64,000 nt of DNA from Pseudomonas brassicacearum (lineage in GTDB: Bacteria > Pseudomonadota > Gammaproteobacteria > Pseudomonadales > Pseudomonadaceae), in NCBI RefSeq assembly GCF_009601685.2, contig NZ_CP045701.2:1-64000 (forward strand), in the 5' to 3' direction. The notes under the pieces are model-generated. The model had not been told where the DNA came from. It searched no databases and worked only from the letters and a program-made list of their open reading frames with translations. Positions 58,999-64,000 of this stretch are shown here, piece after piece; positions within the stretch are counted from its first letter, which is position 1; each line of letters starts with the position of its first letter. The translations under genes and the position numbers were made by a program.

Positions 58999-61115
58999 GC
59001 GACGACGCCGAACGCTGGAGAGAGAAATATTTCAAGAGTATCGAACAGCAGGAAAAGCTCGAGCGCCGTTGGGAGGCTCGACTCGACTTGCTGCGTCGGG
59101 GCCTGGTGCGCAGCACCTTGGCTGCCGAGGGCACTGACCGGGCTGTCGATCAATGCATGAAAGAGATGCGCGAGGTGGTGCGCACCGATGACATGGATGC
59201 CGCCCTCGCTGCCCTGCTGCCGCGCCTGGAGAAAGCCGTACTCGATTCCGAACAGCGCCGCGAAACCCGGGTCGAGCAGACGAGCGCCGCGTTGACGGCC
59301 CTGGTTACCCAGTTGCAGAGCCTGCCGCTGCCCAAAGAAGTCAGCCGCTCGCTGAAGAAGTTTGCCAAGCAACTGGAAGATCGGGCCAGCCAGGCCCGGG
59401 AGATTCCGTTGCTGCTCAGCGAGTTGAGCGGCCTGCAAGGCAAGGCAATCAGTGCCCAGGAAGCCCCTGTCGAACCGAGTCGCCCCGGCCTGCTGCAACG
59501 GCTGTTTGGTGGCCAGGGCCATGAAGAAGCGCCGCGCCAGTCCCTCGAACCTGCCCGGGCCAGCGTGGCGCCTGCGACAGAAACCGTTTTGCCAGTGGCT
59601 GTGGAGCCAGCAACTGCCGCAGAATCCGTCGCACCAGCACCAGCACCAGCACCAGCACCAGCACCAGCACCAGCACCAGCACCAGCACCAGCACCAGCTC
59701 CGCAGCCATCGGTGGCAGAGCAAGCGCCAGCGTTGGAGACGACGCCCGTGCCGGTTGTCCTCACTGCGCAGAAGATCGAGCCAGACCCGGCACCCGCTCC
59801 AATACCAGCAGCAGAGGTGGTTCAGCCCACCAGTGAACCGGAGGAAGCAACCGAGCCTGCGCCACTGTCGACGCCGCTGCCGTCACCGGTCGTCGAAGAA
59901 CGCCCGGTAGTGGCACCCACGCTCGAGAATCCCGACGAACTGATGCCCGAGGAGCTTGCGCAGGCCCTGCCCGCCCCCTCGCTGGCGTCTGTGGAGCCCG
60001 ACGACGAGGCACTGGAAGTCGCCGATGTGGTCGACGCCCAGTACGCCCTGCCCGACTCACCGGAGCCGTCCTACAGCTCGGTCGCCAAGCATATCGAAGA
60101 CACGCTGTTGGGCCTTTTGGGTGACCTGACCTTGCCCGAGCGTCATCGACCACAAGCCGAAGCCATGTGTGAGCGTCTGCGAAATGGCTTGAACTGGTAC
60201 GAATTGTTGCCGATCCTCGATGATCTGGCCGTACTGATGCTCGCCATCACGGACACTGGCCAGCATGAATTCGAAGCCTACCTGCAGCGCCTCAACGATC
60301 GGCTCGAGTCATTCCAGAGCAGTCTGCAGGCCGCCAGTGAAGACCACGCCGACAACCTGTCGGCCTCCAGGGAAATGGACACCCAGATTCGTGAGCAGGT
60401 GGACGGCCTGCAAAGCAGCGTGAAGGAAGCCGATGACCTGGAAGGCCTCAAGCAAGTGCTCGAGAATCACCTCGAAGGCTTGCTCGGCACGATGGACCAC
60501 CACCGTCAGCAACGTGATCAACGCGAGCAGGAGGTCTCGGTTCGCCTGAAAAGCCTGGCCGACCGCGTCGCCCTGATGGAGCAGGATGCCCAGGTCGTGC
60601 GGGAGAATCTCGAGGAACAGCGGCAAAAAGCGCTGATCGATCCGCTCACCGGGCTGCCCAACCGCGCCGCCTGGTCCGAGCGCCTGGAACATGAAGTCGC
60701 CCAGTGGCAGCGACATGGCAACAGCTTGCTGCTGGCCATGCTCGATCTCGATCACTTCAAGCGCATCAACGACAACTACGGTCATCTGGCCGGTGACCGG
60801 GTGCTGAAGCTCATTGCCTCGGTCCTGCGTAAACGCCTGCGTGGCAGCGATTTCATTGCGCGTTTTGGTGGCGAGGAGTTTGTCCTGCTGGTGCCCGATA
60901 CGCCCATGGCTGCCGGTACCAAGCTGGCCGAGACGCTGCGCCTGGCCATCGAAGCCTGTCCGTTTCATTTCAAGGGCGAGCCGGTGACGGTGACGGTGTC
61001 CATTGGGCTGACCGCCTTCAAACCTGGCGAACACAGCGATTTGGTGCTTAAAAGAGCCGATCAGGCGCTTTACCGGGCGAAAAATGCCGGGCGTAACCGA
61101 GTGGAACTGGGCTAA
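58995..61115 (+). CDS. dgcP: Diguanylate cyclase, DgcP-like
   Basis: A 706-residue cytosolic cyclase that makes cyclic di-GMP. N-terminal coiled-coil region (about 1-160), then a Pro/Ala linker (about 200-330) including a (PA) run at 213-236. A helical middle (about 355-520) and the C-terminal GGDEF domain (about 540-705) with GGEEF near 627 follow. Position after dsbA and before ampDh2 matches P. aeruginosa PA5487 (DgcP), reported to act at the cell poles with FimV. The start overlaps the EEP stop (ATGA). Confidence 0.9.
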   Translation: MSDDAERWREKYFKSIEQQEKLERRWEARLDLLRRGLVRSTLAAEGTDRAVDQCMKEMREVVRTDDMDAALAALLPRLEKAVLDSEQRRETRVEQTSAALTALVTQLQSLPLPKEVSRSLKKFAKQLEDRASQAREIPLLLSELSGLQGKAISAQEAPVEPSRPGLLQRLFGGQGHEEAPRQSLEPARASVAPATETVLPVAVEPATAAESVAPAPAPAPAPAPAPAPAPAPAPAPQPSVAEQAPALETTPVPVVLTAQKIEPDPAPAPIPAAEVVQPTSEPEEATEPAPLSTPLPSPVVEERPVVAPTLENPDELMPEELAQALPAPSLASVEPDDEALEVADVVDAQYALPDSPEPSYSSVAKHIEDTLLGLLGDLTLPERHRPQAEAMCERLRNGLNWYELLPILDDLAVLMLAITDTGQHEFEAYLQRLNDRLESFQSSLQAASEDHADNLSASREMDTQIREQVDGLQSSVKEADDLEGLKQVLENHLEGLLGTMDHHRQQRDQREQEVSVRLKSLADRVALMEQDAQVVRENLEEQRQKALIDPLTGLPNRAAWSERLEHEVAQWQRHGNSLLLAMLDLDHFKRINDNYGHLAGDRVLKLIASVLRKRLRGSDFIARFGGEEFVLLVPDTPMAAGTKLAETLRLAIEACPFHFKGEPVTVTVSIGLTAFKPGEHSDLVLKRADQALYRAKNAGRNRVELG
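59631..59698 (+). repeat. Hexanucleotide microsatellite coding (Pro-Ala)n
   Basis: About eleven copies of GCACCA without interruption. Slippage by one unit adds or removes one Pro-Ala pair and keeps the frame. Confidence 0.95.
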
Positions 61116-61219
61116 GGGGCTAATTGTTCCAATTTGTTTAATATCGCCGCGCGCACCGGATCATCGCGAGGCGATACGTTACACTGTTGCATTACTTCCA
61201 GCGTGTATTGCCTTCCACC

Positions 61220-61999
61220 ATGAAATTTCTTTCGCTCATTGTTTCTATATTTATCCTGGCCGGCTGCACCAGCGGCCCGCGGCTCGACACCAGTCATCCC
61301 TCCGTCAACCATGACAACCGCATCCAATTCGTGGTGGTGCATTACACCTCGGCTTCCCTGGAGCGTTCCCTGGCCCTGCTGACCCATGGCGAAGTCAGTG
61401 CCCATTACCTGATCGGCGACGATAAAGGCGCGACCGTCTACAAACTGGTAGATGAAAGCCGACGCGCCTGGCACGCCGGGGAAAGTGAATGGGAAGGCCG
61501 AACCTGGCTCAATTCCAGTTCCATCGGCATCGAAATCGTCAATCCGGGCTTTGTCGACACGCCCACCGGGCGCCTCTGGTATCCCTACAGCCAAGCCCAG
61601 GTCCAGGCCTTGATCGTTTTGCTCAAGGACATCATCCAGCGCAACGGGATCAGCCCGCGCAACATTATTGGCCACAGCGACATCGCGCCCCTGCGCAAGC
61701 TCGACCCGGGGCCGCTGTTCCCCTGGAAGCGCCTGGCGCAAGCCGGCCTGGGGGTCTGGCCAGACGAACAGGCCGTCGCCCGCCAGCAAGCCGTCTTCGC
61801 GCCGCAACTGCCGCCTGCCAGTTGGTTCCAGGCCGAGCTGGCCCGTCTGGGCTATCCGACGCCGCAGACCGGCGAGTGGGACGTGGCCACCCACCATGTG
61901 ATGGCCGCCTTCCAGATGCATTACCGGCCGACCCGCTTCGATGGCATGCCGGATGCGCAAAGCGCGGCGATCCTGCAGGTGCTCAACCAGACAAAATAA
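61220..61999 (+). CDS. ampDh2: N-acetylmuramoyl-L-alanine amidase, AmpDh2/AmiD type
   Basis: A 259-residue lipoprotein amidase that cleaves the peptide stem from muropeptides. Lipobox ILAGC (Cys16), amidase_2 domain with zinc ligands in VVHYTSAS, HSDIAPLRKLDPG and the catalytic region, and a C-terminal peptidoglycan-binding domain (about 195-255, ending TRFDGMPDAQSAAILQVLNQ). Start at 61220 by the signal sequence. Position matches PA5485 of P. aeruginosa. Confidence 0.92.
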   Translation: MKFLSLIVSIFILAGCTSGPRLDTSHPSVNHDNRIQFVVVHYTSASLERSLALLTHGEVSAHYLIGDDKGATVYKLVDESRRAWHAGESEWEGRTWLNSSSIGIEIVNPGFVDTPTGRLWYPYSQAQVQALIVLLKDIIQRNGISPRNIIGHSDIAPLRKLDPGPLFPWKRLAQAGLGVWPDEQAVARQQAVFAPQLPPASWFQAELARLGYPTPQTGEWDVATHHVMAAFQMHYRPTRFDGMPDAQSAAILQVLNQTK

Positions 62000-62071
62000 T
62001 GACGCCCGTCTGACGGATCGGGCCAAATCCAAATCAGAAGCTATAACTCATTGGTAACTTTCGGATTACCC

Positions 62072-63688
62072 ATGATGACGGCTGCCCGCGAAACCCTACA
62101 AAGCTGGCTTCATCGCCCCCTTTTCCTGGCGATGGTGGCAACTGCCCTAAGTACCGTCCTGCTGCTGGCGGGAAGTCTGTTCGTGGTCGTGCAGCAGATC
62201 CAGCAGCGCGAAAGCGACCAGATGAATGCCCAGGGCGAGCGCTTTCTGCAGCGCCTGGAACAGCTTTTCGGGCAGTTGCGTGAAAGCCTCGACGACCTGC
62301 AAAACCAGCCGTTGCGCGGTTGCGACGATGACATGATCGCGACATTGCAACAGGTCAGCTTCAACTACCGTTTCGTCTACGAGGCGGTTTATATCGATGG
62401 CAGCGGCGTCTGCTCCAATCGTCCGCGCCAGAGTGGGTTGTCAGTGACCCGCCCGCCCGACATCCGCGGGCCAACCTACAATTACTGGCTCAACACCACC
62501 ACCGAGCCCGACGAAGACCGCGCAGCGTTGATGCTGGGCCGCGGCAACTTTCGGGTGGCCACGTCCCGGGGGCATTTGACCGACATGGTCGATTTACCAC
62601 CGGGCAGCAGCCTGCTGGTCGTCCTGGATGACGGTAAACGGGCCATTCCCGTGCTCGGGACGGACCAATACTGGCCACCGATCGAGCCCTGGCCGCCGAA
62701 AGGCCACAATGCCTTGCAAGTGACACAGGACCGGTTGATCTATCGGATGCCGACCGACAGTCCGGTTTATCAACTGGTACTGATCGCCCCGCGCAACGGT
62801 TTTCAGGTTCCGGCCAATGCCTGGTGGATGTTGCCCATCAGCCTGATGCTGGGCCTGGGGATTGGTTTCCAGGTGTTTCTGCTGGCGCGCCAGCGCCAGT
62901 CCATGGACGCCGAACTGCACGGGGCCATCCGGCGAGGTGAATTGCAGGTGCTTTACCAGCCGATTTTCGACCTGAGCAGCCGCAACTGCGTCGGGGCTGA
63001 GGCCTTGTTGCGCTGGCGAAGACCGGACGGCACCCTGACCAGCCCGGACTTGTTTATCCCGATGGCCGAGAACACCGGGCAGATCCGCCAGATCACCGAT
63101 TTCGTGCTGCAGCGGCTCTTCGATCAATTGGGCCAGCTGTTGCGGGCCAATCCGCAGTTGTATATCTCGGTGAACCTGGCAGCCTGCGATGTAATGGTGC
63201 CGCGTATTGGCGAAGTGATCGCCCGCCTGCTGGCGCTGCATCGCGTGTCGGCGCACCAGATTGCCTTCGAAGTGACCGAGCGTGGGCTGATCGATGTGTT
63301 GGTCGCCCGGGATAACCTGCAATCGCTGCGCGACGTCGGGCATCAGGTGTTGATCGACGACTTCGGCACCGGTTATTGCAGCCTGGCCTACCTGCAAACC
63401 CTACCGGTGGACTGCCTGAAAATCGACAAGGCCTTCATCGACGCCTTGGGCCACGATGCCGCCAGCAGCGGCGTGGCCCCGCACATCATTCGCATGGCCC
63501 ATGCGCTGCAACTCAAGGTGATTGCCGAAGGCATCGAGCATGAAGCCCAGGCTTCCTACTTGAGCAGCGAAGGGGTGAAGTTCGGCCAGGGCTGGCTGTT
63601 CGCCCATGCCCTCAGCGCGGTGCAGCTCATCGAACTGATTACCCGTGGCCGACGCCTGCGTGGGCGCCGCCTTGATGACGAAGCCTGA
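62072..63688 (+). CDS. CSS-motif EAL phosphodiesterase
   Basis: A 538-residue inner-membrane enzyme that degrades cyclic di-GMP. Two membrane helices (about 15-40 and about 245-265) flank a periplasmic domain with GC...GVCS cysteines, the CSS motif. The EAL domain (about 285-530) has GAEALLRW, DDFGTGYCSL and EGIEHE intact. In this family a periplasmic disulfide controls activity through DsbA, which is encoded 4 kb upstream. ATGATG at 62072-62077 offers two starts; the ribosome site is weak. Confidence 0.88.
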   Translation: MMTAARETLQSWLHRPLFLAMVATALSTVLLLAGSLFVVVQQIQQRESDQMNAQGERFLQRLEQLFGQLRESLDDLQNQPLRGCDDDMIATLQQVSFNYRFVYEAVYIDGSGVCSNRPRQSGLSVTRPPDIRGPTYNYWLNTTTEPDEDRAALMLGRGNFRVATSRGHLTDMVDLPPGSSLLVVLDDGKRAIPVLGTDQYWPPIEPWPPKGHNALQVTQDRLIYRMPTDSPVYQLVLIAPRNGFQVPANAWWMLPISLMLGLGIGFQVFLLARQRQSMDAELHGAIRRGELQVLYQPIFDLSSRNCVGAEALLRWRRPDGTLTSPDLFIPMAENTGQIRQITDFVLQRLFDQLGQLLRANPQLYISVNLAACDVMVPRIGEVIARLLALHRVSAHQIAFEVTERGLIDVLVARDNLQSLRDVGHQVLIDDFGTGYCSLAYLQTLPVDCLKIDKAFIDALGHDAASSGVAPHIIRMAHALQLKVIAEGIEHEAQASYLSSEGVKFGQGWLFAHALSAVQLIELITRGRRLRGRRLDDEA

Positions 63689-63707
63689 GCCTGCTCATAC
63701 CGTCCAC

Positions 63708-64000
63708 TCAGACCGCCAGCGCCATGTAGAACTGCGTGCCCTGCCCCGGCCTTGAATAAACGCCCATGCGCCCGCCGTGGAGCTGGACGATCTCCTTGCA
63801 CAGCGCCAGGCCCAGGCCAGCACCACCCTTTTTGCGTCCGACCTGGACGAAAGGTTCGAAGATCCGTCCCTGCTGGCCGTAGGCAATGCCTTCACCGTTG
63901 TCTTCGACACTGATGATCACCCGCTCGCCGTGACGCCGGGCCTGCAAGCGAATCTGACCGTTTTCGGCGGTGTGGCGCATGGCGTTGTCGATCAGGTTGT
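63708..64000 (-). CDS. kinB: Sensor histidine kinase KinB, 3' end only
   Basis: The last 97 codons of a histidine kinase, continuing beyond the window. N-box NLIDNAMRHTAENG, G1 VEDNGEGI, F-box FEPFVQVG and G2 GAGLGLALCKEIV are visible. In P. aeruginosa kinB follows ampDh2 at this place and pairs with algB. The naming rests on position and C-terminal sequence. Confidence 0.75.
   Translation of the reverse strand, partial: NLIDNAMRHTAENGQIRLQARRHGERVIISVEDNGEGIAYGQQGRIFEPFVQVGRKKGGAGLGLALCKEIVQLHGGRMGVYSRPGQGTQFYMALAV

Overview
The window is the replication-origin-proximal part of a Pseudomonas chromosome, most likely from the P. fluorescens complex. The evidence is the gene order dnaA-dnaN-recF-gyrB, a second core block with the Pseudomonas order zur/znu, thrB, polA, ersA-like RNA, engB, cytochromes, dsbA, dgcP, ampDh2 and kinB, GC-rich codon use, and Pseudomonas-type REP elements. 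No rRNA, tRNA or CRISPR array was seen.

Layout. 1-6403: replication genes, with a DnaA box ahead of dnaA and two parS-like palindromes inside recF. 6404-16800: core genes (amino-acid permease, a divergent two-component pair, plsC, gmhB, glyS/glyQ, tag, lpxL). Exact TGTGGATAA DnaA boxes recur through this stretch. 16800-25200: accessory zone with a gutted FAD oxidoreductase, a chemoreceptor island bracketed by a direct repeat, a VOC protein, an orphan Asn/Ser-rich protein, ohr with a secreted repeat protein, a GNAT-like gene with a 56-residue partner, and a membrane diguanylate cyclase.

25440-42110 is a mosaic. It holds a seven-gene 2-aminoethylphosphonate uptake and catabolism cluster (25743-33290). 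Next come two cassettes in which a P4-CI/C4-like antisense RNA leader precedes a DUF3077/DUF6124-type gene (33500-34240 and 40560-41262). Between the cassettes lies an AT-rich island encoding an AIPR-type protein, a FRG-domain protein and a zinc-ribbon protein (34337-38110), the best candidate here for an undescribed defence system. Broken copies of the DUF3077 gene, of the phosphonate LysR gene and of metQ sit at the seams, so the mosaic appears to have been built by recombination between repeated cassettes.

42541-64000: core genes again. These are metNIQ (methionine uptake), katE, a lipoprotein, znuB-znuC-zur with divergent znuA (zinc uptake and its repressor), thrB, a small DUF2782 protein, polA, an ErsA/Spot 42-position RNA, engB, two c-type cytochromes, dsbA, an EEP hydrolase, DgcP-like diguanylate cyclase, AmpDh2-like amidase, a CSS-motif EAL phosphodiesterase, and the 3' end of kinB cut by the window edge. 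The polA product carries substitutions at two of the metal-binding aspartates of its proofreading domain.
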